From NCBI RefSeq assembly GCF_002443255.2, contig NW_019211455.1:30841778-30905777 (forward strand): a stretch of 64,000 bases of DNA, in the 5' to 3' direction. Each line of letters begins with the position of its first letter. Position 1 is the stretch's first letter. The position numbers and the translations under genes are program-made. This stretch comes from Varroa destructor (taxonomy: Eukaryota; Arthropoda; Arachnida; Mesostigmata; Varroidae). Positions 1 through 13,112 of the stretch are shown here, piece after piece. The notes below the pieces were generated by a model. It was not told the DNA's origin, ran no database searches, and was given only the letters and a program-made list of their open reading frames with translations.

Positions 1-3000
1 TGAAGTTTGCTTTTTGATCTGTGCCAACTTGAAGTTACATCGTCTGTCTTTGTGCACTAACGTTATAGGAAGCTCTGTACGTTGCGCTGAAACCAATCAA
101 ATCTCATACTTTATTTTCCTGGAGCATTCGCATGTACGCTCAGATTTACATCGAGACCCATGTGAGCGATTCGCGTACACGTCTCAGTTCAAATACGTGA
201 AGTCCTCTGTGACTTGTCTAAATTCGAAAAACTATATAAGCGCTTTGAAAGAAAAGACTTAACGTCCCGTTTTTAAAGTGATATTATATAATCCTGCTGT
301 CGATCAGGGTGTCATGTCATATTAACAGCAGATGTATGTGATCGAAGCGTAAACATTTTACATGTAGGTTTTCGTGTTACGGGCTATCGATAAAGAAAGA
401 CGTGCTCTTTAACTACTTTCATGATGACGGCGCTATACTGTTGGCTTGACGTTAAAGTTACGTGATACATATATCCGCATGGCAAACAGATATTAAGCTC
501 GTTGCAGAGCTTGATCTATTATAATTTCACACACTGTACGGTAAGGAGCGGCTGCGGCTTTCTTGTTATTATTGTGCATGTTTCAAAATTTTTTGCTATC
601 GAAATATCTTAGCAAACTTACAAAAACGTAAATAATGTTTGTTTTCATTATCAGGCTCAGAGCGACCTGTACAAAAAAGCATTATGTACATTCTGCGAGA
701 TCTATGGCTGTTCTTTGAATTTGTTTAGACGACTCTCTCTGGTAAGCCGTTAGACGTAACGGCCAAAATCTAGGGTAGCACCAGCGCCATAGGCAAGAAG
801 CGGACAAGCTTGACTGGTTACCGCAAAGGGCTCAAAGTCGTTCCCAGTTTTCTATTGCTGTTCGGGTCAGCAATGCAACATCTTATCAGAAAGCTAACTA
901 TTTTCTGTCGACCGCCTAGGTAGCTCATAGGAACCCGTACATAGTGCATTTGGAGAAAGGAGCTTCAAATCATCACTAATTTGTTCCCTATGCGACTGTG
1001 AACTACTCTCTATTAGCGGTAGCATTAGATAGGGCGCGTGCAAATAGTGAATGACGTAGAAGCCTATACATTGGGTCGACGTTCGGCGCGAACTCTAACC
1101 CTGTTAACGCGGCGAAAAAAGTATGAACGTGTCGGACGTCACGGGATTAGGTTAACGTGTGTCTGTACGCTGGTGTAGCACGGCGCGTTTACATGCGGGC
1201 AGATTCTAGTCTTAATACATTGCTTCCCAGATGCCAACCTGCTCAGCAAGCCAGGTTAAGGTCAGTCTCCGTTATAAGAATTGCTTGCACGTGATACGTT
1301 TAATGCTGCTCAATAAAGCCGCCCACGACAAACGAACGCTCTGCAAGCATTCGAACGATACCACGAGAGTATGGTAAAAGATAATCTAATCTTTGAAATC
1401 CTATCGAGTTCCAAAGCTTCGGCGAAACGCTTCTCTTCTTATCAATCGGTCATAAGTGCGGCGAGCATACGTGCGTCTTTTTGGTTTAGGCCAAGAGCTC
1501 TGCAGGTATGTTTAGGTGCGCCGACCACCACGTCGTGTGGAAGCGACATATGTGCCTAGAAAAAAAAAAACGCATACTTTTTAACTCGCGAAATTAGTGT
1601 AGCCATTTGTTATAGTTGTAATTTTCCAACCTTCGATAGTTGTTCTATTTCGTGTCCATGCTACGCTCAACAGGGTGAATCCGTAGATTAGCGCAGCTCA
1701 TCGCACCGATACTGTGTCATTCCTAGTTCAACGTATTTATTAGGGAGCCCTTCGTCAAGTTTGAACGAAAATTTTCCACAAGCAACGACCGAAACGTTCC
1801 GATTAGACGCTTTGTTAAAACTGCCCGGTACTTTTGAAAAATTAAATTCTTCTGTACTTTCGATTGTACATCCTGATGAGCGTCATTGTACGCATAACGT
1901 CATAGCATCACAAGTCGCAGAAGATCCCATGTACGGATTTTTTCAGTATTCGCTGTGTACGTTAAATGTAGACGTGAGTAACTCTGTGTGTTTACGGAAG
2001 AACGCCTTATTCAACAACACGACGTTTACGCAATGGTCACTTTCTTTCTTCAGAAGTCATGCAAAGCCAAGTCGATCTAACGTTTCTGACGTTATGCGCG
2101 GTGAACGTCACTAATTTCGAATTGTTAGCGTAAACAAAGTTTTCGAGTACGTATTGTTTATAAGACTTTGTATAAGTAGAGTTGCTAATTTATACATAAC
2201 CATTATTCAACGAATAGCCAATACCATTACAGTGTTTTAGACATTTAATACAATTATCGTTGTGCAAAAAAGCAAATTTCCTTAAGAGTTTGATAACGGG
2301 AGAGCGTCAAAACAGTCCCGTTAGAAAGACAGACGTTTAAAGTACGTTCGGTAAATTCTTTTCAAACAGAAAGCCTTTCGAACGAGGAACAGAAACATGG
2401 TCCGCCTTTATTTTTCTTTTTTATGCCATAGAAAGTTTAAAGACGCGCCTACAGGCGAAAATGCGATCCCCTTGTATAGTTGACGGTGCAATACAAATAG
2501 TGACTGGTGTGCCAAAAGAGCACGTACATGATGGGATACTTTTGAAAAAATTAGATATACAATTAGGGTGAACTAGACGGTTCAATGTGGGTCTAGGATC
2601 GAAGCATAGGTGGTATATTAACAGAGGTTTACACGCAAAAAAGATAACACGTACGTGTTACGATGACTACGTCATAGCAGTCGCTGCTTATTGTCGTTCT
2701 CTAATATCCTTCACATTTCGATATTGTTTTTTTTTTTATGTATATTCTAATTTCGCAAACATTGTTTTATATGTCATAAGATGTAGGAGCTAAGTCAATC
2801 TTAAAATTGTATAGAGCCAAACAAAGGCGTGCGACACAGACACGTGGATAATATATTGCTATGATGAACCGATTTATGCTAGCAAGTATTGCGTTCTCTT
2901 GATATCATATCTTTTTCGGGTCGATAAAACTACTCGAAGTGGTTCCGATTCAAATGGAATCTTAGAAAATGTGTCTCACCCCACTGCGCCGTTTAACGTC

Positions 3001-3380
3001 GAAGGTCTTATAGATTGGAAAACACTTGAGAGGAACAAGAAGAATCCATGCGTGGCTACCTTCGTCGAGAGAACAAGGCTGATCAACAGAAAATACCCGA
3101 TATACCCGAAGGAAAGTAATTTTTCTCTATGACGATGCTAGGTCGCACATAGTAAAACTGTAGAAGTCGTCGTGCAAGTGCTTAAATGAAAACTTTTCTG
3201 CGCCAACCGTATTTTCTAGATCCCGCTCCTATGGATTATAATTTTTTCATGTCATTTGTAAGTAAAGTTTGTTGTTGTACATCATGTTTGACGGCCTAGA
3301 TGATCCCAGAGTCTGGCTTGTAGAGAGGTCTTTAACATCCGCGCTGACCGCTTTTGACCAAAAAGACTGAATAAATTGAT
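1..3380. other. No gene supported; AT-rich spacer
   Basis: I read both strands of this stretch and found nothing I could name. The longest open frame (1761-2114, +, 117 codons) begins at TTG and has no recognisable motif. A shorter frame at 2899-3132 (+) also begins at a non-ATG codon and matches nothing I know. Short A or T runs occur (for example 1560-1570). No tRNA, transposon end or convincing splice-site pair stands out. The most likely reading is intergenic or intronic DNA. Confidence 0.6.
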
Positions 3381-3402
3381 TGAATGAATGAATGAATGAA
3401 TG
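3381..3402. repeat. (TGAA)n microsatellite, about 5.5 units
   Basis: A perfect 4-base tandem repeat of TGAA runs for 22 bases. Tetranucleotide tracts of this kind are common in eukaryotic non-coding DNA. It lies in a short minus-strand open frame (3247-3438) whose repeated Ser/Phe/His peptide is simply the repeat translated, so that frame is not evidence for a gene. Confidence 0.9.
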
Positions 3403-6400
3403 ATGGGAAAAGGTGGTGGGGAGTGAGGAAGAATGCATAATAAATCGATTCGTCGCTAGAATCTATTTTTTGATCGATAAAAGATAGGAACTATTTGTGT
3501 TTTAATTTAGCAAGCCGGTTCTCCCGAGCTTGGCCTGCCTTTTCAATTACGAATGAGTGCGTCAGCGTAACGTTGTCAATATAAGTTTCCAACCATTACA
3601 GTGTACATAAGGCATCTTTTCGCGCACCGACAACAATCACCGTTTCTGATGCGACGAAGCGGAAGAATCAGCGTGATTACAACTACATATTAATCCAAGC
3701 TGACAAATATCTCAAAGTTTCATCTTTTGGCTCAAAATCAGCGTTCCCTATTACGTAGTAGCAGGGGAAACGCGATGCTCGTATCATTGTTTGTCAAATA
3801 CTTATTATATGCGGACCACGTCGAAAGGTCGACGGTAGCAGCAAGAAACCCTGCACCAATCACAGACCATTGAACACCGGTTACACAACAATGAATAGCG
3901 AGTGCCATCATTGTTAATAATAATAAATATATTCATAATTATTATAGTACAATTCCGTTTTTTCGCACGCTAAGCCATTAACATTGCTATCCCTACTCCG
4001 ACGGTGAGTCTACTTTACTTCGTATATATCCTTTATATATCGGAGCTCGACAACTCTGACTACAGAACAAATAAAAATATATTAACAATACGAAGCACAA
4101 TATTTTATGAAGGGTAAATGTTTAGGTTTCAAGAGATCGATACTAACTACTAGTTCTATTGAGTAAATTAGGTTTTTTTTTCCTTTTTAAATCTATTACA
4201 CTTACAAGTTTGAGAAAGAAATTGCCATCGTTTAACAGCGGAAACAGATGTCGATAGTGTCGCTTGAACTTTTACACTGTAACGAAGTTCAACATCGATC
4301 CTCGTTTAACGTTCGAGAGAACAAACAGTCAGCAAACAGACATTTATAAATCGTTAATTGTTTGAGAGATATTACCTGACCATTTTGCCAGGTACTAATG
4401 TTGCTCTCCGAAAAAATGTGTAGCCAAGCCGTCTTTTTCAGCGCTTACCTTAGATCTGGTAACGTATTGCATAAAACGTGTGTTTGAATAGAAACGGTGA
4501 TAAAAAAACGTTAGCACCAAAAAGGGAGATTCACAAAGGAAAACTGTATCAGCTACCTATTTTCAAGTCAAATTTCTGAAGTCTCATTGAAGTATTAGAA
4601 AATAGAATTCGCTGAAACGTCGACATTGATTAGAGGGCTTCTATATTCATTGATGTCAAAATTAAATAAAAAGAGACCAAACATACTTAGTGACACGCCG
4701 TACTATATAGTATATTCTGGTGCTCGCCTATGCATTAATCTAAGCGGGCTAAATACGAAAACGTCAATTAAACGATAATCGTTCAGCAGAGTTGCTTTTT
4801 ATTGGAAATACTTGCGTCTGCTTGTATACATAAATGAACATGAGAACAACGTCTATCGGCCCGGGGGCTTAACAGGCGTAACGAATCGTTAGTTCCGGTT
4901 AGCGCGAAGTTGGAGACCTACCGCGTGATTGATACGGCGGCCCACGATTTTGTAACGAAAGATTTTTGAGAAGCATATTGTGCTGATTATCAATATCAGT
5001 TTCTACTGTGTTCTCTATTCGATTTTATGGTCTTGTTCCACTTCTGTAGTTAAATCTTCTGTCCCTTACAATACCAGCAGGCTAGCGTGGTTATGGCATT
5101 TGTATGTTTATATTCATCAATACCTTTGCTGCTACTTCCGCTTCTAATAAAACAAGTGTTTTCCTCACTATTGGGACAGCGTAAAACGAAGACACGTATT
5201 ATTTGACCTGTTTGTAATCGTTTAGTCTTCCGGAGGGCGATCGGCTGGTCGGCCCATGTATGCCGTAAAGTTCGGGGCATGAATACGACTATCGTGGCAT
5301 TTTTCAAATAAACAAAGTTTGCCTTAGCGTTTTAGTTGAACCTTTCCGACTAATTAAGGCCCATCATCTACTGCTATTAAATTATATATATATTTTTTTT
5401 GTTTTTCTCGTAGTAAACAGTATTGCAAGATTCAAATCAAATAACCCAGAGTGCCTGATCGGATCATTACAATGCATACAGGTAATAATGCATAGTCTGC
5501 CTGGTGCCGTTAGGAGATTGAGTGATGTTACGATGTTATGGAATTCACAAGTATACGTGTGTATAATATAATCGAGCGAAGAAAGGTACCATTTTTCTTT
5601 TTATTAAACATGCTTCACGGTTAGCCCTTGTCTTTGGTCTCGTTTATCATTTTTTTTACTTCTTCTAGATGTTGCTGCTGTTGTTGTATTAAAGTGAGGC
5701 TCGTTCACCCTCCGAGTGAGCATAAATACCGTGTAGCTTTGGACCTTTGCTGTCCGTACGCACGACGGCGCATGGTCCATTTGGTAAAGCCTAATTTTGC
5801 TACCATTTTTAATCGGTGTATAGGTAATGATGCGGGCAAATACTGGTAGCGTATTTCGATCGGCTCCCCCGTAAGCTTAAATACACAATAGGCTTATATA
5901 CATAGACGGAGACGCTAACAGTAGAAGCCATGGATAGACGTATACTTCGAAATGTTCGCAGTGAAAAATTCTACAGAAGATACTACTTGTAAGTGTCTAA
6001 TAAATATTATTAAAGAATGCTGCCCATCGTGCCAGCGAATATCTTGCCACTAAATGGCAACGTATAACAATAACCAAAGAGCCTTAATGTGGCAAAGGTT
6101 CAGCTATACCAACGCAAAGCTTATAAATTAGCAGAAAAAGAACGTTTGAAGGAATGAAAAAAATGCAACCCCGTGCATCGAATTGGTAAAGGTTTGTGAA
6201 GCTTTAAAGTGTACCAAATTAATTGACGACCCCTATTCGAGTCGTATTAATATGAAATTAAGAAACGCGGAAATTGATGCACTCACTTGACCATTATGGC
6301 GTTACCACCAACAATTAATTTTGGCGTCAAATCTGTTTACTCATATACGTATATATAGCATGTATCATTAATGCCATCAACGCCAACAGGCCGGGTAAGG

Positions 6401-8610
6401 GCGTCGGACACGTTGTCTGCCGCGCAGACATGTCCTTAAGCTTTAAAGGCTTTTTCTTGAATAACACTGTCGCACACATTGATGCTTATAATCAACGTGC
6501 GACCTTCAATTTTGCAGTAGAAATTACATTAGCACAGCTCTTTGCTTAGTAATCATGGGGTATTGGGTGTTTTTTACGTAGGTTAGTACCAGTAATTTTA
6601 TACAAGTTAAATCATTCAGCTTTTTGAATAAAATAAGCAAACCGAAAAACGTTATAAACAACGTATTGTGTGTTAAAACTTTCGTATTACATACTACTAG
6701 TCGCCTTACGTTTACACTTACGTCTATCAGTAACAGTGAATTTCGCGCGAAAACGGCTGGTCAAAAGCAAGTTACAGCGTCTTTCATGGATTATCGACTA
6801 TCTTTGAAAAATGCTAGGTATATAATCAGAGCTCGTTTACATTTGTTCAAAAGCTCAAAAGCTGCTGTTAGAAAGAACATACGTTGCACAACCTCCAGTA
6901 AAGATATCTTTAAACGTGTTTTTTTTTTATTATGCTGTATATTGTTTCAGTCTTGGCAACGGTAGTGGTTAGTATTTACCTAGTATTGCATCGTTGGTCA
7001 ACCAATTGGCGCAGACTCCTCATATTTCTTAGAGCCGTTTCAGGTAACTTGTTTCCACAAGGTAAGTTAGCCAAGGGCTTCCTGCCTTGCAGTTTTTGTT
7101 TGCCAGTTTCTTATTAATGCCCAATCTGTATTGTACCGAATGTGTACTAAACTTGACGATCGTTTGTTTATAGAGTCTACATTAAAGAATGTTTATGTGC
7201 TGCTTACGTTTAAGACAACGTTGAATGAATGTGTGTTTACGCAGTATACTCGTATATGTCGAATGCGTTTCAACGGTGTATTATGTTACATGCATTATGA
7301 AAAAGATTTTTAAACTTAAAAAACTTAATCATACGGTTATTTTTGATTGGAAGACCTTCGGCCATTCGTGCTTTCGGTGTTATCGTCTAGTGCTTTAAAG
7401 TAACTACCTTCCTATAAGATAAAATTACTGTTCCCGCGTGTTCTTTCTACAATAATATTACTCGAATACTTCAGCAGACATCATAACTTTAGTGGTAGTA
7501 ACCCTCAATAGGGAGATTCTCAAAATGCGTATCTACAAATGCATCCTGGCAGGCATATTGTCCAGGTTTCTCTCTACCCAGGTAGAAAAAAATTACAAAC
7601 CATCGTACCTAATAGTTCGATTGTTACAAACAGGGCTTTGTTGATCGAGGCAAAAGTGCCTTACGTTTTGAGGAGTAAATTCAGACGCAATTTCAGCCTG
7701 TACAATTTTATTTGTTCATCTAACGTTGGGTTCATTCAGACTTGTTGATCAGGCCATAGGCCACAAATGCCATCTATTATGTAGCACGATTGGCACTTTA
7801 TTGATAATGAAACGATATGCGTAGAATCGCTTAATGATTAAGACGCGTTAGAATAATATGAATTACTGCTGTTTGTTCCGTGGTTGTTGTTGACTACCGC
7901 AGAAATCCACCCTGGCTCTTCAGCACAGATGTCTGCCGGCGGTTAGTGGCAAAAGAAATGCTCGTGTTAATTACGCCCACCTCTATACATCGCCTCCCCT
8001 GTGCTAGCAATAATGGTCGCCATCGTACTCGAAAAGACAAAGAAATGCCGTGTGTTTATGTGGCTGTAACATTGTTGCTACAGCCAGAATTCACTGTACA
8101 ATGGACAACGAATTAAATTGCATCATAAAACTACAAAGCACATTAAGGAGTGTACGTAACTGTTCCTGGCTGTTACTATAACGTAACTCGACCCCGTAAA
8201 AGTGTGTTTATGAACCCGTTCTTGAATTTTTTGCCATAGCTTTTCAGGGAAATTAATTTTTTTTTGCTTAGTTCGCCGGTAGTGTTCGAATGGTGCCAAG
8301 AATGACCCCACCTCCCCCAACATAGATTCCCATGTAGAAAAAGAAAACACATATGGTTAGGGAGACAAATCGTACACAAAACTGTTCCACAAGATTTGAC
8401 GTACAATAGTTCCAGTAACTTGCACACACGCTCTCACTTTTGATAAATAGCAAATAAAAAATCCCTAAAAAGGGCCAAATCAACGATCTGTAATAATAGC
8501 AAATCTAGCTGTTAAATTAGTATACGAACATGATCTAACGTTCAGTGAGCATTATAGTTGCATGCGACGTTAAAAAACCGCTTTGCAAAAGATCCGACTA
8601 ATGCTACGCG
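3403..8610. other. No gene supported; AT-rich spacer
   Basis: This stretch holds only short open frames. Examples are 5050-5307 (minus, 85 codons, ATG start), 6624-6965 (+, 113 codons, non-ATG start) and 7539-7748 (+). None has a recognisable domain and none is joined to others by convincing splice sites. Three overlapping minus-strand frames at 8123-8483 are rich in Phe, Cys and Leu, as expected from T/A-rich DNA. I see no transposon ends or RNA genes here. Confidence 0.55.
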
Positions 8611-8617
8611 ACGCGCC

Positions 8618-8671
8618 CAACAACGCACACGGCACGGGTAACGTTAATCTCCCGAGCGACAGGTTCGAATT
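8618..8671 (+). repeat. Possible head of a tRNA-derived repeat (weak)
   Basis: GGTTCGAAT at 8662-8670 matches the core of a pol III B-box (GGTTCGANNCC), though the two final Cs are absent. About 35-40 bases upstream is an A-box-like GGCACGGGTAACG, followed by TCTCCCGAGC. This order (A-box-like, CTCCCGA, B-box) is typical of tRNA-derived SINE heads and resembles the better example at 30.7 kb. The spacing is short, the match is partial, and no 3' tail or target-site duplication was found. Confidence 0.25.
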
Positions 8672-9630
8672 TACCGGTAGACTTTGGAGTGGACGCACCC
8701 GTACATCTGAGCCATTGTTTACCACAATGTCCAATCAATAAAACAATAAAAATTATGACTAATGTCCCCATACGCACCTATTCTCGTTTATTTAGCTACT
8801 ATTATTACAGTATCATTAATATTACCATAATATTTGAACTGTTCTCCACTATGATGGATGATGATGGAAATAAGACAGCAATCTCAGGAAGTTCGCATGA
8901 AAACCCTAAGCTTTTTTTGCGCTCAACTCTACAACGGTCCACACGTAACTGACATACTAACTAACTGAAGTTATCACTCGTCTTATTGGCTCGTACTTGG
9001 ACCGCACTACAGAGAGCAAAAGCAGCTCCACTTAAAAAATCCACAATCAGAATAACAATAGATAAGTAACCTGAATGGCAGGCTCAAGGATGGTTGGAAG
9101 AGGATTGTTAGGTAGGCACACACATCGAGAAACTCGCTTATCTTCGTCTCGTTCAGCCCTTTCGACCGTTTCACCGTCCGTTCTATTTAGCCATGATTGG
9201 TACAAGTAGAAACAATCGGTATTAGGATGCAAGAGAGACGTAATTGCTCCAGAGTCCGTCTGATATACGCAGCTGCTTTGTTGTGCCTTCGCGGATAGAA
9301 GCAATTGTTGCTGGAATCATATTATTTGTTCGATATAATATTATACAACAAGTGTCTTTCTCAGTACGCCAATGAAAATCCTATCTTCCCTATAACTTCG
9401 ATCATTTTGTTGTTCTCGTAAAACTTTTCCCTACCCTTAAAAACGTCGTACTATATTGTAGTTCTATCGGGAACTGTATTAATATGAAAGCTCTACTAAA
9501 AAAAAGGATTTACTGATGAAAATTACCATTAGAGTAATTAGGAAAAGATTCTTTATCGTTGAGAAGGCGGAGTCATAATAACAATCTACTTACTGCTATG
9601 ACAACACAAGCTGGCTGTTTGCAACAGCTT
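8672..9630. other. No gene supported
   Basis: Short frames at 8689-8952 (+) and 9047-9304 (minus) carry no recognisable motif. The plus-strand one is biased towards Ile, Thr and Ser and starts at a non-ATG codon. I see no repeat boundary or RNA gene in this block apart from the hairpin that begins just after it. Confidence 0.5.
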
Positions 9631-9638
9631 GACGGGTA

Positions 9639-9683
9639 GACTACCGACCGGTAGCTATAGGAGATAGCTACCAGTCGGTGGTC
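9639..9683. ncRNA. Strong imperfect hairpin, possible small-RNA precursor
   Basis: The arm at 9639-9657 pairs with 9665-9683 over 19 positions, with one mismatch (C9649 opposite A9673) and one G:U (T42/G80 in the hundreds above 9600). T9658-A9664 can add one more pair, leaving a 5-base loop. Two further pairs are possible below a mismatch at the base. A stem this long and nearly perfect is not expected by chance in 64 kb. It could be a short microRNA-type precursor, the remnant of a palindromic mobile element, or a cruciform-forming site. The imperfections do not favour one strand. I recognise no known microRNA seed in either arm. Confidence 0.35.
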
Positions 9684-11428
9684 CACGGGCTCAGGCTCTG
9701 AGAAAGCACATCGTGAAAATGTAAGCTTAAAGGAAACTAGCATAAACGCAGCTAAAGCACAAATCATCTTCGCTGAATCAGAAGACATAACTAGCAGTGT
9801 ATAGGTTTATTTCGCTTGGAATATAAGTAGGCATACGTAAGTTGTATACGTCTCGATACCACTCATTGTTCACCTATATGTGCACTTGCTGACCTATATT
9901 TGGAAATACGGCATATAGGAAAACGGCAGTCATAATAAAGTTTTCCCGTATTGTATATGTATGGGCATGTTACGTTCTAAATTTTGTGAGAACTAAGCTG
10001 CCATATTCGAAAAGTTGCAGTGTTGCTGAATATGTAATTGCATTGTGTTTATACAATGAGTGAATACAATGACTGATCTTAATAATCGTTGCCTGAATTG
10101 AATCACATTGTCGATTTGGTGTGAACGTCATTACTTATGCACGCAGTCAACTTCCGTAACATTTCACACCGAGCGTACTATTTGGGGGCTAGTTGTGCTC
10201 GGTGTACTTGATCGAATGTCTAATGCGTGCACGTGTTGTTTCCTACCTCTGCATGTACTAGATAATTATTACTGTTAGTCACTTTGTTATCGTTATTATT
10301 ACCTGTAGTAGTGCTCACCTCTTATTAATCTATTTCATCTTATTAATTAATAACTCGCGTTCTTTCTCAATCTAACTACAAAGTGCGATTTGTTTACATA
10401 GCAAAAACGCTGCACGTTGAGGTTTGGCTGATGGCAGCAGAACGGGAAAGCAATTAGGGATGAGGGGACGACGCTGTTTGTCTTAACTTCCGTTATGAGC
10501 AGATGACGCCAATGGTGGCTCCAGGCAATTTAGCAAGCAATTGTCGAAGGACACACGGGCTAGCCTCGGTTGTTAATAATGAGTACTCGGTCAGATACTG
10601 GCAAGTAGCCGATGTGACCCTCGTTCGTATTGTTAGTCGGATTTGAATAGTACATTACGCAACGCTGTATTATCACAGTGGACTACTAAGGATGTAAAAC
10701 CTTAACATCCCTCAAAGACAAAAAAAGGATTGATTAACAAATAAGCTATCAAGCGTAATCGTATATATACGGTGCTATTGCTTTGTATTATACTCAAACG
10801 TTAAAACAGCTGTCCTAATGTAATGGATGCGCTATGGCGCGAGAGCAACCGAAAAGGCGGCGAGGCCGATATTATACATCAGCTGGGCATAAGTTGTACC
10901 TTCGTGTGTTGTGAACATTGGCAGGTTTTTTTTTTTCCACAAAAACGGGAGTCTATCCACGATGAGGATTTCTTGTTAAAATTATAAATTTATTGAAAAT
11001 TAGCGAGAAAATATGAAAGCATGAGAGCAACGTGAAGCGCACTGAAGGTGCAGGCGCGAATGATACAGAAAGCTTGAGACATAGGGTCGTTATAGGCCTG
11101 ATTAAGAAAAAAGAGATGTCCCCTTTGAGAAAAAACGCCAACTATGCTATATGACAAATGTTGAGGGTACGCGGCTACAAGGTGTAGCGCGCACACCTCA
11201 TGACTTCCAGAGCAATGCGATAAAAGTTTAACTAACTGGAAGTTGCAAGGCAGTTGAAGATATGTGAACTTCCTCTACTGTTTTATGCTTGAGAGATCTT
11301 GCTTGGGTTAACCCCTTTCAAAAAATTTTAACCTGCCCCTTAGAACTCATTTTGTGACCTCGAAAAATAACAGGGGACATACAACACATGGTATGTGGTG
11401 ATTACTTTTATCTTATAAGTAATGCAGT

Positions 11429-11444
11429 AGCAGCAGCAGCAGCA
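11429..11444. repeat. (AGC)n microsatellite, about 5 units
   Basis: A perfect AGC/CAG tract of 16 bases, preceded by a related GCAGT segment. No open frame with coding character spans it, so it is most simply a non-coding trinucleotide microsatellite. Confidence 0.85.
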
Positions 11445-11860
11445 ATAGTCCCACAACGAGGAACTCGTAGGAAACACAGTCTAGTATAGAGACAGCCTAT
11501 TCTGAAAGGGACTCAATTTCACAGAAATAGTACTCCCTATATTGATTCAAGACCGTTTCGCATTATGCTTACCTAGTTTATGCTTAAAATTACGATGTCT
11601 CGAGGTAAAAGCTTTTGACAATTCAAATGTAACTTTCTAAGCATCACCTTGAACGTCTCTAGAAGCTGTTGGCTTACCTTAAAAACGATAAACACTGACT
11701 GTTCCACTCATCCGTATTCAAATGAATTAAATTTTTATAGCTCACGGGGCCTTATTATGGGCATAATACTTGTACTATCATTAGATCGCAAGCATTTTCG
11801 AAAATTGGTTAAGCTCATTATCATTCAATGCATGTTTAATAAAGGAAATAGAGATAAGTT

Positions 11861-11875
11861 AAAAAAAAAAAAAAA
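11861..11875. repeat. Homopolymer A run, 15 bases
   Basis: Fifteen consecutive A residues in an AT-rich context. It could be the tail of an old retroposed copy on the + strand, but no body or target duplication is recognisable upstream. Confidence 0.8.
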
Positions 11876-13043
11876 TTATTTCCTTACATTGAACGACTCC
11901 GTTTTATAGACTCCCTAAATCAATGCCCTAAATTTAACTATGAATATATATATGCTAGCCGTGTTCAGATTTGGGCCAGGCTGCATAAGCTCAATCCGTA
12001 TCCACAAAAAGTACGCAATGGTTGTATACAATATGCCTATAGCTGTTTTCCGTAGAATGTTTTTGTTATGTCACTAATGCTCTATTGGAGCAGAAAAACT
12101 TGTTTCGTTGCATGAGGAGCCTTGTCAAGCTCCGTAGGAAAATTCCGTATTACTTCCGTGCAGGCGGGATACATTGTTACTTACTACATAGCGGTGCTAT
12201 GTCATGACGAAACTGCAGTGATTAGTACGGACTTACACACAGATGGCCAAACAGAAATCGTACTCCACCACTCAACAGGGGGCACATGTTGCGCTGATGC
12301 AGTTCTCTGGTCTTATGTCATCAAGGAAACGTATTCTACACTTAATTGTAATGTAACTTACGCATACATTCTTGTTTTTTTGCTACTATATTACATTTAT
12401 GAAAATAGAAGAGACAATATGATTGTATTAAACACCGTCCAAGACGGAAAAAGAATTATGAAGCAGTGAATCATTGGGGGCTCCCAAGTAGATGTATTAC
12501 CTCATAATATAGACGACCTTGGACACATATCGCTAAATACCATTTTTCCGGCAATATTTGATTTTTTTGATCTTGGACATATCTACTTTCGAAACATCAT
12601 TGCAACTTAACCTATCTATCTATGTTTGACACGAATGTAAAAACTTACTCCTTTGAATTTATCCGAGCCAAAAATGTGGGCTTTTATGTTCTATTCTCCT
12701 TAAAGAATTAGCACTCCATTGTTATTTCCTAAGTGTACATCACTTGCTAGCACTCCAATAGGAGATGCATTCTTGTTCTATACACCCTAGTTACTACTAC
12801 TTATAGGAAATAAGGTTACAAAGCGCCTTGACCATATTTGTTGAAGTTCATTGAGTGTCCTATTTTGTTGGTGCGCAGATTTGGCAAGGATCACGTGAAA
12901 ATATGTGCGTATTATACAAATGCCTGTAGTAGGCCAAAAAGATGCGTGCTGTCTCTACTGGACAGGCCAGCAATAAGGGATTGATCTTGTGAAAAAAAAC
13001 GAGAGACCTGTACGGCGAGACGAGATCTCGTTGTCGGTTAGTA

Positions 13044-13112
13044 TCAGTTTGGGTCTCTAGAACAAAAGTGAAACGAAGAGCGCCATAGCGATAGTGAAGT
13101 GGAGTGTGATGG
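13044..13112 (+). promoter_or_regulatory. Candidate initiator plus short first exon with splice donor
   Basis: TCAGTT at 13044-13049 matches the arthropod initiator TCAKTY and would place the start at A13046. About 65 bases downstream is ATG immediately followed by GTAAGT (ATG at 13109-13111, donor GT at 13112-13113), a consensus 5' splice site. An exon of this form would be a 5' leader whose last three bases are a start codon. No TATA-like sequence lies 25-35 bases upstream and no clear downstream promoter element is seen. The matching acceptor exon was not identified, so this is a candidate only. Confidence 0.25.

Larger units (their letters stand above)
9700..13030. other. No gene supported; AT-rich spacer with two short repeats
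   Basis: The longest open frame is 12122-12469 (+, 115 codons, TTG start). It contains one hydrophobic stretch near its C-terminal third that could be a membrane span, but there is no recognised family, no ATG and no neighbouring exon. Two related 14-16 base segments beginning CTTGGACA occur near 12518 and 12573 as a loose direct repeat. Everything else looks like non-coding DNA. Confidence 0.5.

Noticed and set aside
12122..12469. 115-codon + frame with one hydrophobic stretch, considered as a small membrane protein
   Set aside because: It starts at TTG, has no recognised family or nearby exon, and hydrophobic runs are common in translated AT-rich DNA.
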